Assembly: GCA_021740905.1 (NCBI GenBank)
Contig: JAIOYV010000021.1
Location: 1 to 64,000, forward strand
DNA from: Bacteroidales bacterium
GTDB lineage: Bacteria > Bacteroidota > Bacteroidia > Bacteroidales > M50B96
Reading direction: 5' to 3'
DNA: 64,000 nucleotides
Positions 28,066-37,616 of the stretch are shown one piece after another. The translations under genes and the position numbers were made by a program. Position 1 is the first letter of the stretch. Each line of letters opens with the position of its first letter. The notes below the pieces were generated by a model. It saw only the letters and a list, made by a program, of their open reading frames with translations. It was not told where the DNA came from and did no database searches.

Positions 28066-28893
28066 CTATTTGTTAGTTTGAATGGGTCTGCCCCTTTGTT
28101 CAAAATGGCTTGTATGGCTCCGGTTAGCTCCATTCTGTTTAACCGACTTTTTTTCACGAATCCACCTCCTTGCCTGTACCGCATAGCGATAACCCGGCGA
28201 TAATTTAAGAGAAAGGTTTTTTGGCTTATCGTCCCGGTGCGATTCAATCCGCCAAAGGTTAAATTCCCCAATGCTTCCCTGAGTCACCCCGCAGGCCAAT
28301 TTATATCCTGCCGCTTTTGCCATATCCTGTATTTCATTGTTCGACTCCCAATAAGGGTAACTCATTAAGGATATCTCATGACCCAGTTCATCTTCAAGTT
28401 TTTGCTTTGAAGAGCTGATCTCATTCCAAACGTCCTCATTGGAAAGTTGGGTGAGATCGGAATGGGTACAACTATGGCTGCCAATAGAAATCCCGGCTTG
28501 CTGCAAAACTTTTATCTGTTTCCAGCTTAGCAATTGTGTTCCATGTTCTCCACTCCAGTTGCTTTGCTTACCGACCAAATCGGTAACCACAAAAACAGTT
28601 GCCGTAAATCCATATCGTTGAAGGATAGGGAAAGCCTCCGTCAGGAAATTGGCATATCCATCGTCGAAGTTGAGGGCAAAAACCTTGTTCCTCCCGATCA
28701 CTCTATCCTTTGCATTAAATAATAATTCCTTCATTGATTTACAACTATAGCCATGTTCATAAAGATAATTCATTTGTTTTTCGAACTGATAAGTTGGCAC
28801 AATCAAGCCTTGTGGATCGTGTGCAGATTCACTTGGGCTAATCTGATGATATAGCAGGATAGGGATATAGGTCGAATACATAGTTTGGATCAT
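28066..28893 (-). CDS. Polysaccharide deacetylase (NodB homology) family protein
   Basis: About 275 aa from the ATG at 28893 (28881 also possible). The track's start at 29013 lies upstream of the -7 element at 28926-28933 and adds a non-conserved leader. Carbohydrate esterase 4 motifs: FALNFDDGYANFLTEAFPIL (metal and base Asp pair), SIGSHSCTHSDLTQL (the two metal His) and LMSYPYWESN. Removes N- or O-acetyl groups from surface sugars. No signal peptide with this start. Cotranscribed with the glycosyltransferase. Confidence 0.88.
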   Translation of the reverse strand: MIQTMYSTYIPILLYHQISPSESAHDPQGLIVPTYQFEKQMNYLYEHGYSCKSMKELLFNAKDRVIGRNKVFALNFDDGYANFLTEAFPILQRYGFTATVFVVTDLVGKQSNWSGEHGTQLLSWKQIKVLQQAGISIGSHSCTHSDLTQLSNEDVWNEISSSKQKLEDELGHEISLMSYPYWESNNEIQDMAKAAGYKLACGVTQGSIGEFNLWRIESHRDDKPKNLSLKLSPGYRYAVQARRWIREKKSVKQNGANRSHTSHFEQRGRPIQTNK

Positions 28894-28925
28894 CAACTCT
28901 ACAATAACTAATATTTGTAATGAAA

Positions 28926-28933
28926 CAAAGATA
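28926..28933 (-). promoter_or_regulatory. -7 promoter element of the deacetylase-glycosyltransferase unit
   Basis: CAAAGATA reads TATCTTTG on the minus strand, an exact match 33 bases before the ATG at 28893. It decides against the longer start in the ORF track. Confidence 0.55.
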
Positions 28934-29222
28934 GTAAAAGAAATAGAACAACAGAAGTATTGGGTGTGCGACAAATTCAAAGGAGTATGATAGTTCTGTG
29001 GTTTTTTGAACAAAGCATACTATTGGAGTGATAGAGTGTTGGGGGGTGCTCTGCCAATTGCTCATCACTCCACCACTCATGTTCCAGCAATCAATCTCCT
29101 GTTATTTAATAATTCTGATCCATTTCACCTCAATTCCGTATTTTTTTTCCAGCATTGCAATATTTTACTGTTTATTCCTGTTTGTTGTTGTATGTTGCAA
29201 AAATTATAAATTATATTGAATT

Positions 29223-30002
29223 ATGGAAAACAAGGTTTCATTGCTCACAGTATTTGACATTTTTCAGGATCGGGAGCGTTTCTTCGAGTTGATCGACAAC
29301 AAGGAAAACAGGTCACGCATACTGCTTTACCAGGTGCTGGTAATAATTTCCCTTGCCCTGTTTTATGGCATCGTAATGGGCAGCTACAATAGCTTTCTCC
29401 AAGCCATAGTGAGTGGGTTGAAAATTCCAAGCCTGCTGATGTTTGCCCTTTTTATCTGCTTCCCGGCATTTTATGTGATCCAGTATATGCTGGGCAGCAA
29501 AATGACCATCTCACAAATGGTGAGTACCATTTTGGCCGGATTTGTTGTGTTCACCACCATCATGGCCTCGTTCGCGCCTATCATCATCTTTTTTATGATC
29601 ACCGGAAATAATTATGCCTTTTTGAAATTGCTGCACGTGGGCATTTTTTCCTTTTCCGGCTTTTTTGGGATGCGCACCATCATGGAGGCCCTGAAGTTTT
29701 CGTGTGACAAGAAGAATGTATATCCCAAAATTGGTATCACTGTATTTAAAATCTGGATCGTGATTTTTGCCTTTGTTGGCATGCAACTGGCCTGGAACCT
29801 TCGTCCGTTCATAGGCGACAAAACCATGAAGTTTGAGCTGTTCCGCGAGAGGGAGGGTAATTTTTACCTTGCCGTTTTACAATCAACAGGCACTTTGTTT
29901 GGATGGGCCGACAAGTCGGACCGGGAGGAAGAAGCCGACAAGCGGCCAAAAGATAGTTTCAGCGACCAGGAGGCTCCGGCCAAAAGCGATACATTAAAAT
30001 GA
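29223..30002 (+). CDS. Hypothetical membrane protein, Yip1-like topology
   Basis: 259 aa with five to six hydrophobic segments (about residues 35-55, 68-90, 98-125, 135-150, 170-192) and a charged C-terminal tail (DKSDREEEADKRPKDSFSDQ). The N-terminus (IFQDRERFFELIDNKENRSR) and helix layout resemble Yip1/YIP1-family membrane proteins, but I see no decisive motif. It overlaps the excisionase-like gene downstream by four bases (ATGA), so the pair is translationally coupled. Confidence 0.65.
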   Translation: MENKVSLLTVFDIFQDRERFFELIDNKENRSRILLYQVLVIISLALFYGIVMGSYNSFLQAIVSGLKIPSLLMFALFICFPAFYVIQYMLGSKMTISQMVSTILAGFVVFTTIMASFAPIIIFFMITGNNYAFLKLLHVGIFSFSGFFGMRTIMEALKFSCDKKNVYPKIGITVFKIWIVIFAFVGMQLAWNLRPFIGDKTMKFELFREREGNFYLAVLQSTGTLFGWADKSDREEEADKRPKDSFSDQEAPAKSDTLK

Positions 30003-30211
30003 CAGCAGAATTAAATGACATAATGACCCTTGAAGAAGTGGCTGATTACCTGCGGCTAAAACCCCAGACCATTTACACCTGGGCACAAGAGAAAAAAATA
30101 CCTGCCGCCAAATTGGGCAAGGAGTGGCGGTTCCGTCGAAGCGTGGTCGATAGGTGGTTCAATCAGCATATCGATGAAAAATTCAATGAGTTTCTGGGGG
30201 ATGGGCTTTAA
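29999..30211 (+). CDS. Small excisionase-type helix-turn-helix protein
   Basis: 70 aa, a MerR-like/excisionase DNA-binding domain (HTH_17): MTLEEVADYLRLKPQTIYTW, then KKIPAAKLGKEWRFRRSVVD and RWFNQH. Such proteins bind DNA as small architectural or regulatory factors. There is no integrase or phage gene nearby, so a regulatory role next to the coupled membrane protein is more likely than excision. Confidence 0.9.
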   Translation: MTAELNDIMTLEEVADYLRLKPQTIYTWAQEKKIPAAKLGKEWRFRRSVVDRWFNQHIDEKFNEFLGDGL

Positions 30212-30235
30212 TGAAGATTATCAACAAAAAAAATA

Positions 30236-30292
30236 ACCGCAAAGACGCGGAGGTGCAAAGAAAAAACTCTTCGCGCCTCCGCGTCCTTGCGG
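30236..30292. terminator. Bidirectional terminator (CGCAAAGACGCGGAGG-type palindrome)
   Basis: ACCGCAAAGACGCGGAGG pairs with CCTCCGCGTCCTTGCGGT over nearly 18 positions, flanked by A runs on the left and by GGTGAAAAAAAA on the right. It sits between two converging genes. This palindrome type is dispersed in many genomes, so it may also be a REP-like element serving as a terminator. Confidence 0.8.
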
Positions 30293-30319
30293 TGAAAAAA
30301 AATAGCCCGGGCAAGGGTC

Positions 30320-31066
30320 TTATTCTTCGCCCAATGCTTCTGCCAGTTCCTCGGTGATTTCAAGGTTGTGGAAAACATTCTGGACATCATCGTCTTCTTC
30401 GAACACATCAATCATCCGAAGCACTTTTTTGGCTGTTTCAACATCAAGTGCAGTGGTGGTGTTTGGGATACGCTGTAATTCTGCATTTTCAACTTCAATG
30501 CCCATCTCATCGAGTTTCTTTTGCATGTTGCCAAAATCTTCCAATGCAGTGGTAATAATTACATGTTCTTCCTGTTCTTCAAAATCTTCGGCCCCGGCAT
30601 CAATGGCATTCAGTTCAAATTCTTCGATGTCGAGCCCGGCTTTGGCTACCGTAAAAATCCCCTTTCTGTCGAACAAGAAACTTAGCGAGCCATTGGTTCC
30701 CAGGCTTCCCCCTTTTTTGTTGAATATCGACCGTATGCTTGCAACCGTGCGGTTGTTATTGTCGGTCAAACATTCGACAAACAGGGCAATCCCACTATTT
30801 GCATAGCCTTCAAAAGTGACCTCCTGGAAGTTGGCATCGTCGCTTTCGCCTTTGTTGATGGCCCTGTTCACATTGTCTTTGGGCATGTTTACGCCTTTGG
30901 CATTTTGAATTGCCATCCGCAACCGGGGGTTGGAGTCGGGGTCTGCACCACCTTCTTTCACAGCTACTGTAAGTTCTTTCGATATCCTCGAAAACATCTG
31001 TGAACGCTTGGAGTCGGCTGCGCCCTTTTTCCTTTTGATCGTGCTCCATTTACTGTGACCTGACAT
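30320..31066 (-). CDS. yebC: YebC/PmpR-family protein (TACO1-like)
   Basis: 248 aa. The N-terminus MSGHSKWSTIKRKKGAADSK and RMAIQNAKGVNMPKDNVNRA, then TFEGYANSGIALFVECLTDN, are the family signatures. Annotated as a transcriptional regulator in several bacteria and shown in others to help ribosomes through proline-rich stretches, like mitochondrial TACO1. The long acidic C-terminal end (FEEDDDVQNVFHNLEI) is usual. Monocistronic, with TAAAAGTA (weak -7, minus strand) about 50 bases upstream. Confidence 0.95.
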   Translation of the reverse strand: MSGHSKWSTIKRKKGAADSKRSQMFSRISKELTVAVKEGGADPDSNPRLRMAIQNAKGVNMPKDNVNRAINKGESDDANFQEVTFEGYANSGIALFVECLTDNNNRTVASIRSIFNKKGGSLGTNGSLSFLFDRKGIFTVAKAGLDIEEFELNAIDAGAEDFEEQEEHVIITTALEDFGNMQKKLDEMGIEVENAELQRIPNTTTALDVETAKKVLRMIDVFEEDDDVQNVFHNLEITEELAEALGEE

Positions 31067-31503
31067 ATAGGTAAATTTTAAGTTATCAATTCAAGTTGTT
31101 TTTTCTGATGTAAAAGTAGGAAACATCCCTGATTATTTCAACACACTCGTGAAAGTTGTCATTTACTTCGTGTCATTCGCTTCGCATCAAGAGCACTTCG
31201 TACGTCATTTGTTGTTTTTCTAATTCATTCTTGAATGATTATAAATGACCACCTAATAAACATCTAATGACAACTGCCCCCCTACGCCAAGGCTTTGGTG
31301 GATGAAAATGACAATTGAATGCCTTCCTAATGGCTATCTTATGCTATGGAGTTTCCTGACTACCGACTAAGGGCAAAAGACAGTCTACTCCAATTCATTT
31401 TCATTCAAAAAAAAAACTGCTTTACCCTTTTATTATTGTGGCTGTTTTTATACTTTTGGAGTCCATTTTTCACGGGGGAATATATTTTAAAAGCATACAC
31501 ATA
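31067..31503. other. Intergenic, nothing recognised
   Basis: About 440 bases between yebC and a small lipoprotein gene. The direct-repeat-like TCATTCGCTTCG and TCATTTGTTG strings look like low-complexity decay. The ORF start at 31438 is in this stretch, but the lipoprotein start at 31504 is preferred. Confidence 0.45.
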
Positions 31504-31971
31504 ATGAAACTATTGTCTATACTTAGCATTTTAATCCTATTTATCTTTATTGTCTCCTGTAAATCGGGCGATGAAGATAGCCTCAAGAACGGTTTATTAG
31601 TGCAAAACCATGATGAAATGTTTTCGTTGGCAGGAGACAAGATGAAAGGATGGGCGATTGAAAGTTACGTATATAATGGCAAAGACATTCTTCCAGGTCT
31701 TGACGAATGCCTGGCCGACAACCTGGATGTTTATTTTAGCGACCACCGATTTGAATCAGTCGAAGGAAATAAAAAATGCAACGACAAAGACCCTTACATT
31801 ACGGAGACTGGCCACTGGTACTTCAACGAAGATTCTACTGAAATTGAAGTCAGCACAAGCAAAGATTTCTATATTTTAAAACTTATTGAGATCTCATCTG
31901 ACAAGCTCCACTATCGTTCATGTACGCCAAAAGATACAATTGAAGCGGTTCTGCGTCCGGCTAATCTGTAA
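31504..31971 (+). CDS. Small hypothetical lipoprotein
   Basis: 155 aa from the ATG at 31504 (MKLLSILSILILFIFIVSCK), a clear lipoprotein signal peptide with Cys19. The mature part resembles lipocalin-like Bacteroidota proteins: a predicted small beta-barrel with DKMKGWAIESYVYNGKDILP, CLADNLDVYFS and ETGHWYFNEDSTEIEVS. This pattern (need for work, then concentration of residues W-x-F-x-x-D) is typical of lipocalin_5-like domains, but the match is by eye. Function unknown, probably outer-membrane or periplasmic. Confidence 0.7.
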   Translation: MKLLSILSILILFIFIVSCKSGDEDSLKNGLLVQNHDEMFSLAGDKMKGWAIESYVYNGKDILPGLDECLADNLDVYFSDHRFESVEGNKKCNDKDPYITETGHWYFNEDSTEIEVSTSKDFYILKLIEISSDKLHYRSCTPKDTIEAVLRPANL

Positions 31972-31991
31972 TATTTTCATAACTTCATCAC

Positions 31992-32390
31992 TTAATGCAC
32001 TTTGCTTAGGCTGAAGAAATCGAGATAGGTTGGCGAATCATCCCCATATAAATCCATATTTTCCCCATAAATTTTGTAAGTACTCTTTTCGCCCTTTATT
32101 TGTGAGAAAACAATCCTAAACTCGTTCCTATTTTCATCGCACATAATAACTTCCGCTAACTTGTTGCTACCCCCAAAGGCTAAGGATGCATGGCAAGCCG
32201 GACAATGAAAATGCGATTCTTCACCTTCTTTTAGTATAAAATTTTCGTGATGTAACACTTCGTAGTTTCCAAGTGAAGGATGGAGCAAAAGCAGCCCCCA
32301 ATCACCATTGTCGTTTTTCACCGAAAGAATTACATTGCCTGCCACATTTAAAATGGCCCTGCACCGTGGACATAAATAAGTAGTTTTCAT
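31992..32390 (-). CDS. Hypothetical zinc-ribbon protein
   Basis: 132 aa with two CxxC pairs, CPRC at residues 7-10 and CPAC near residues 58-61, likely to form one zinc site. The middle and C-terminal part (EVIMCDENRNEFRIVFSQIK) is probably beta-strand. Such proteins are frequent in Bacteroidota, with no known function. Standalone, ending 20 bases from the converging lipoprotein gene. Confidence 0.7.
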   Translation of the reverse strand: MKTTYLCPRCRAILNVAGNVILSVKNDNGDWGLLLLHPSLGNYEVLHHENFILKEGEESHFHCPACHASLAFGGSNKLAEVIMCDENRNEFRIVFSQIKGEKSTYKIYGENMDLYGDDSPTYLDFFSLSKVH

Positions 32391-32742
32391 AGCCTTGCTT
32401 TTTATGGGTTAGAACTCAAAATTTCTTTAAAGGTACGGAATTTAGGGTAGCAAGTCAAGAACGGATTGGTTGAGTAAGGAATTTAGGTGAATAAGAAATT
32501 ACACTTAGGCAGTAAATGAAGTGAGGAAGGGGTTATGGAAAGGTTGGTGTTTGAATGAAAAGCCCCATGGTCTCGCAAAGTGTTTTAAATTAATCAATTG
32601 TCATTCGATAGTAATTGTTTTTATAGTGCCTTGGTGGCAAATATTGTTTTCCCTGTTTTGTAATACTATCCCATAAATGCTTATTTGCCATGTTCGTGTT
32701 CATAAGCCAAAAACATTATGGCGAAAATCAGTTTTTTTCCAA
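32391..32742. other. Intergenic, nothing recognised
   Basis: About 350 bases between the zinc-ribbon gene and the promoter of the BatA-type gene. I see no hairpin, repeat or RNA gene. Confidence 0.45.
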
Positions 32743-32774
32743 CTTGTTTATCAACCTGCCGAATTGTACTTTCG
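32743..32774 (+). promoter_or_regulatory. Promoter of the BatA-type gene
   Basis: CTTG (32743-32746), then 20 bases, then TACTTTCG (32767-32774): near-consensus Bacteroidota sigma-A promoter. It would give a leader of about 75 bases before the ATG at 32856. Confidence 0.55.
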
Positions 32775-32855
32775 CACACGTTTTATGGGAATATTCCGTT
32801 TGGTTGATTTTATTCGGAATGGCTGTTGAACCAAAACGATGATTAATAAAGTAGT

Positions 32856-34907
32856 ATGAGTTTTCTATACCCCACATTTTTATATGCGCTGGCAGCTATT
32901 GCCATCCCCATTATTATCCACTTGTTTAATTTCAGGAGGCACAAAACGGTGCTTTTCAGTAGTATTAAATACCTTCGGAATATTAAAAAGGAAACCAAGG
33001 CCAAATCGCAACTAAAGCATTTCCTTATTTTGCTGGCGCGGATACTTGCAGTGGCAGCTTTGGTATTTGCCTTTGCACGGCCCTATCTTCCTGTGGCGGG
33101 CGATGTCGATTCAGCCTCTGAAGAAATTGTGTCCATTTATGTCGACAACTCGTTTAGCATGGATGCCGAAAATAAATTTGGAAATATGTTCGAGGTGGGC
33201 AAAAGCAAAATTCCGCAAATCATCGATGCTTTCAGGCCCGACACACGTTTTTTACTATCGACCAACGATTTCGACAACAAACACAACCAATTTGTGAGCC
33301 GCGACCAGTTGATGGATTTTGTTTCCGAATTGCAACTTAGTCCCACTTCCCGTAAATTGAGCGAAGTTTTGACCAAGCTGTCGGATTTTGCAGGCCGGAA
33401 CGAAAACAGCAAAATAGACAGACAAAGGGCTTTTGTTATTTCCGACTTTCAAAAAACCAGCAGCGATTTCGACCACATCGAAAGCCGCGATGGGAGTGAG
33501 GTGATCCTTGTTCCCCTTGCCACCCAGCAAACCACCAATATGTATGTTGATTCGTGTTGGTTTGAATCGCCGGGAAGGAAATACAACCATGTGGAGGAAC
33601 TGTTTGCCAAAATAGTGAACAATTCGGACGAGGTGTACAACAATACACCAATCAAATTGTTTATAAACGACAGCCTCAAATTTCTTGGGAGCTTTACCAT
33701 AAAGGCGCAGTCGGAGGAAGTGGTGAAACTTTCGTACACCAACACCCACAAGGGAATTATAAATGGACGGATCGAGATTTCGGACTATCCTGTGACCTAC
33801 GACAACCTGTTTTATTTTAGCTACAAAGTGGCTCAACAACTCAGTATTTTATCCATTTCCGATAAGGGCGAAAATAAATTTGTGAAAGCCCTATTTGGCG
33901 ACGACGACTATTTCGACATCAGCCAAAACGCAGGGAATAATATTAACTTTTCGCTCTTCCCTCGCTATCATCTTATCATTATCAGTAGCCTAAAAGATAT
34001 TTCTTCGGGCCTCGTGCAGGAAATAGAGAAATACATTGCCAATGGTGGATCGGTTTTGTTTTTTCCTTCTATTGATGGAAATTTGAATTCATACAATCAA
34101 CTTTTTGCCAAGATGGCATGCAACGAAATTCTAGCTCTCGACACCAATAAAACCAAGGTAAGCCGGATTGATTTTGACAATCCTGTTTTCGATGATGCTT
34201 TCCGCAAGAGGGATCCGGAAATTGATCTGCCTGAGGTATTTGCCCATTTCTTGTTCGAAAGTCGCACACGTACCAACGACGAAATTATTCTCACAACCAT
34301 CGATGGTCATAGCTTTTTGAGTAAAACAAGTTATGGGAAGGGCAGCTTTTATGTATCGGCTGTGCCCCTCGATAACGAATCGTCCGATTTTGCACGTCAC
34401 CCGGTTTTTGTGCCAGCAGTGTACAACATGGCCTTCAACTCGCAGGGTAACACCAATCTATATTATAGCATCGGAAATCTCGAAAATGTACAACTAAATG
34501 TTCAGGGAAGCCAGGAAAACCAGCTACTCCACATCACCGATTTGAGTGGGCTATTCGATTTCATCCCCGAAAAGCAACTTGGGCAATCTACATTTGGGAT
34601 TAATTTGGCTGGCGAAATTCACACAGCAGGAAACTACCAGGTAAAATCGGACGACCAAGCCTTATTGGGGTTATCTATTAATTATGACAGAAAAGAATCA
34701 AACCTCGATTATTTCAGCAATAAAGAATTGAAAGACCTGATAGAAACCCACAGCTTATCATCATTTTCGATTCTGGAAGGCCAGCAACAACAGATTACCG
34801 AGAGCATTAAGGAGTTCAACCAGGGCAGGCAGCTGTGGAAATTATTTTTGATTTTTGCACTTGCTTTTATCCTTCTTGAAGTGTTGTTGATAAGGTGGAT
34901 GAAATAG
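32856..34907 (+). CDS. BatA N-terminal domain protein with vWA-like region
   Basis: 683 aa. The N-terminal BatA domain holds two membrane helices around a conserved basic loop (IIIHLFNFRRHKTVLFSSIK; AKSQLKHFLILLARILAVAA). A vWA/MIDAS-like domain follows from about residue 90 (VSIYVDNSFSMDAENKFGN), with DxSxS read as DNSFS. A long extracytoplasmic region and a C-terminal helix (LWKLFLIFALAFILLEVLLI) complete it. Bacteroidota carry this standalone type apart from the bat operon; it is thought to act in envelope biogenesis or stress. No bat partners lie next to it. Confidence 0.85.
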   Translation: MSFLYPTFLYALAAIAIPIIIHLFNFRRHKTVLFSSIKYLRNIKKETKAKSQLKHFLILLARILAVAALVFAFARPYLPVAGDVDSASEEIVSIYVDNSFSMDAENKFGNMFEVGKSKIPQIIDAFRPDTRFLLSTNDFDNKHNQFVSRDQLMDFVSELQLSPTSRKLSEVLTKLSDFAGRNENSKIDRQRAFVISDFQKTSSDFDHIESRDGSEVILVPLATQQTTNMYVDSCWFESPGRKYNHVEELFAKIVNNSDEVYNNTPIKLFINDSLKFLGSFTIKAQSEEVVKLSYTNTHKGIINGRIEISDYPVTYDNLFYFSYKVAQQLSILSISDKGENKFVKALFGDDDYFDISQNAGNNINFSLFPRYHLIIISSLKDISSGLVQEIEKYIANGGSVLFFPSIDGNLNSYNQLFAKMACNEILALDTNKTKVSRIDFDNPVFDDAFRKRDPEIDLPEVFAHFLFESRTRTNDEIILTTIDGHSFLSKTSYGKGSFYVSAVPLDNESSDFARHPVFVPAVYNMAFNSQGNTNLYYSIGNLENVQLNVQGSQENQLLHITDLSGLFDFIPEKQLGQSTFGINLAGEIHTAGNYQVKSDDQALLGLSINYDRKESNLDYFSNKELKDLIETHSLSSFSILEGQQQQITESIKEFNQGRQLWKLFLIFALAFILLEVLLIRWMK

Positions 34908-35262
34908 ACAACCTTGCCCTAGGCAGGTTTGAAAAGCCCCGTACAGCCTGCCCCGCAACAGGAAGGGAAATGCTGGGTATTCGAACATAATATTGCACAA
35001 ACCCTGAAGCGCCTTACGAATGTTTAGCCTAGTATGGAAAAGGATTCATTGTTCGTATTTCTTTTGTGATTCTCGACTTAGTTATCAACCAGCCCCTTGC
35101 AAAACACTGTCGCTATTTTTGCAAGCAAGCCTGTTGAAATACACTTGTTTTTATGCAAATAGTAATCTTTATAATGGTAGGAAATTTCTAAATAGGATAT
35201 TCAAAACAATATTGTACATTTACAAGGTTAATATTTTTTTACTAATCTTAAAGTGTATTATT
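34908..35262. other. Intergenic, weak promoter only
   Basis: About 355 bases. A TACATTTA (near 35214) ahead of the broken gene at 35263 is a possible -7 element. Nothing else recognised; the ORF at 35020-35283 looks spurious. Confidence 0.4.
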
Positions 35263-35658
35263 ATGAAAACACGAAATTTTTAAAGCATCTCCTTGTCTTA
35301 TCTTGTCTTGTCTGTTAATTTAACTTTTGGACAGTACAAAACTGAAATTTATGTTTACAACACAACAAGTGAATCGTATAACATAACCGGGCACATTTAT
35401 AATGGGTCAACGCCTACGCCATTCAGTTTTACTGTGCCTGCAAACACAAACCATGTTGAAACTTTTGTTAATTGGACTCCACATTGGACATCTGATATGA
35501 GAACAGCTCATTCTTCAGGTATTCCGCCATATCCAACTATTCCTAATTTTAGTCAGGTAGATGTGTATGTGTATGCACCAGGGGGGAATAAAAAAGTAAC
35601 TCAAGCACCATATACTTATGGTGCAGGAAATTATTACCAATTTTATACAATTCATTGA
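35263..35658 (+). pseudogene. Small secreted protein with a stop codon in its signal peptide
   Basis: From the ATG at 35263 the frame reads MKTRNF, stop, SISLSYLVLSVNLTFGQYKT and then continues to 35658. The segment is a normal Bacteroidota signal peptide (ends TFGQ) if codon 7 were TTA instead of TAA. The mature part (VYNTTSESYNITGHIYNGST, FVNWTPHW, YTYGAGNYYQF) has no motif I know. The TTG at 35293 could serve as an alternative start, but the signal peptide would then lack its basic N-terminus. Either a recent nonsense mutation or a sequencing error. Confidence 0.65.
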
Positions 35659-35777
35659 TCAGGCTAGTGACTGAAATCTACATAGAATAATATTTCCACC
35701 GGGGTTTTAATTGTTTCAAGCAAAATTCCGGTGGTATCACAATCTTTATTAGGTAACTCAAGTAATTAATAAGTAAA

Positions 35778-37616
35778 ATGAAAACTTTTAAACAATCCCT
35801 AATTCTAGTTTTATTGATAATAATTGGATTGAATACTAATGCCCAACGTGAATGTAATATCTGGTATTTTGGAGAGAAACATGGTATAGATTTGAATCAC
35901 GATACAGTAAAGTTATTGACCAATAGCAGTATGTTTACGGATGCTGCCAATGCTACAATTAGCGATAAATTTGGAAATTTGTTGTTTTACACCAATGGCG
36001 AAACAGTATGGAACGCACAACATGATACTATGCCTAATGGTAATGGTTTAGCAGGATGCACATTGGCAGATGATTGTATGATTGTGCCTCATCCAGGGGA
36101 CAATAAAAAATATTTTATTTTTACACACGATTGCATTGAAGCTCCAATGGTTCATGGACTTCAATATTCCATAGTGGACATGGAAATGGATAATGGTCTG
36201 GGGGATGTAAGTGGCCGGAATATTTCGCTTGGGGTAAGTTCGATAGAACGTATGCTTGTTGTTCAACATTGCAATAGAAGAGATTATTGGTTAATTGTGC
36301 ATTCTCCAACTTGGATTGTACCCTATGACGAATTTTACACTTTCTTAATTAGCCCGAAGGGAGTGAATCCTACACCTATTGTTTGTCCTACTACATTTTC
36401 AATCGAACCGTTTAATTTTATTATTGAGGCAAACACAAATATAATTTATGCTACTAATGTAAATGCAAATCATTTATGCAAATTTCAATTTAATATAGAT
36501 TCTGGAAATATACAATTTTTAGATTCATTATTTATACCTCCAAATTTAGGACTAATATTTAGTTCAATTATCTCCCCCGATGGCAGTAAGTTATATTCAA
36601 CAGAGGGATCTGATACCCTTTGTCAATATGACATTTCTATTGGTACTGATTCATTAATTGCAGCATCACGAGCAATACTTTATCCGTCATCCAAATTTTA
36701 TGGAATGACATTATCAAGAAACGGAATGTTATTTTTGCCAATAAGAGTTGAAAATAGCGGGCATAATATAATAATTATTAATAATCCAAATCAGTTAGCA
36801 TCTTCTGGCAATCTAATCAGCGATACCTTTCTTCTGATAAACCCTATAACAAACCCACGAGTATTTCTTCCCTCCTTCATTGCAGGTTTTCGATATAGTA
36901 ATTCCTTTGAATGGGACCATGTTTGTTTGGGTGATACTACACAATTTACCTATTTAATACCCGAATGTGATTCCATAGCGGCAGTAACCGACTTATACTG
37001 GGAGTTTGGTGACTCAGCATCAGGAGCTGCAAATTCATCAATAGATATGGACCCTGTTCATTATTATTCGCAGGCTGGAGAATATAAGGTACGCCTAATT
37101 ACCGTTTCGAGCCAAAGCATTGATACTGTTTATAAAACCATAGCCATAGTCGAAAACCCGGTTCCCGACCTCGGGGCAGATATCGATAGTTTGCAGCCCG
37201 GGTCACAGGTCACCCTTGATGCCGGGCCTGAATATTGGGATTATGCATGGTCTACTGGCGAAACCAGTCAGGCAATTGAAGTGTCACAAACTGATGTTTT
37301 TTCATTAACTGTTACCGACCGGTACGGTTGTATGGGAGTGGATGATATCAATGTGAACTATATTTCAATCGATGAATTCAAACCTTCCGATCTTATCCAA
37401 CTTTACCCAAACCCTACCAGAGATATTCTTGTTGTTTATTCTGATTTCTCGATATTGGAAATTGAAATATTCAATTTGGTAGGTCAACGGGTACTACTGC
37501 AGAAAGCTTTGGGCAAGGAGGTTCAAATAGATATTTCAGGCTTGACCTCAGGGAAGTACATTATCAAAACATTGATAAAGGACAAAACAGTGATAAAGGA
37601 ATTTATTGTTTTGTAA
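35778..37616 (+). CDS. T9SS-secreted protein with PKD domain
   Basis: 612 aa. The signal peptide (residues 1-22, ends NTNAQ) is followed by a beta-propeller-like region (about 25-370, with repeated GDNKKYFIFTHD- and GSKLYSTEGSD-type blocks), a PKD domain (about 395-460, YWEFGDSASGAANSS), an Ig-like segment (DYAWSTGETSQAI) and a T9SS type A sorting domain (LYPNPTRDILVVYSDFSILE). Exported and surface-anchored. The PKD plus propeller architecture is common in gliding-type Bacteroidota; substrate unknown. Confidence 0.88.
   Translation: MKTFKQSLILVLLIIIGLNTNAQRECNIWYFGEKHGIDLNHDTVKLLTNSSMFTDAANATISDKFGNLLFYTNGETVWNAQHDTMPNGNGLAGCTLADDCMIVPHPGDNKKYFIFTHDCIEAPMVHGLQYSIVDMEMDNGLGDVSGRNISLGVSSIERMLVVQHCNRRDYWLIVHSPTWIVPYDEFYTFLISPKGVNPTPIVCPTTFSIEPFNFIIEANTNIIYATNVNANHLCKFQFNIDSGNIQFLDSLFIPPNLGLIFSSIISPDGSKLYSTEGSDTLCQYDISIGTDSLIAASRAILYPSSKFYGMTLSRNGMLFLPIRVENSGHNIIIINNPNQLASSGNLISDTFLLINPITNPRVFLPSFIAGFRYSNSFEWDHVCLGDTTQFTYLIPECDSIAAVTDLYWEFGDSASGAANSSIDMDPVHYYSQAGEYKVRLITVSSQSIDTVYKTIAIVENPVPDLGADIDSLQPGSQVTLDAGPEYWDYAWSTGETSQAIEVSQTDVFSLTVTDRYGCMGVDDINVNYISIDEFKPSDLIQLYPNPTRDILVVYSDFSILEIEIFNLVGQRVLLQKALGKEVQIDISGLTSGKYIIKTLIKDKTVIKEFIVL

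Noticed and set aside
29999-30211. Excisionase-like gene as a prophage or ICE remnant
   Set aside because: No integrase, attachment repeats or other phage genes nearby; it is coupled to a membrane-protein gene.
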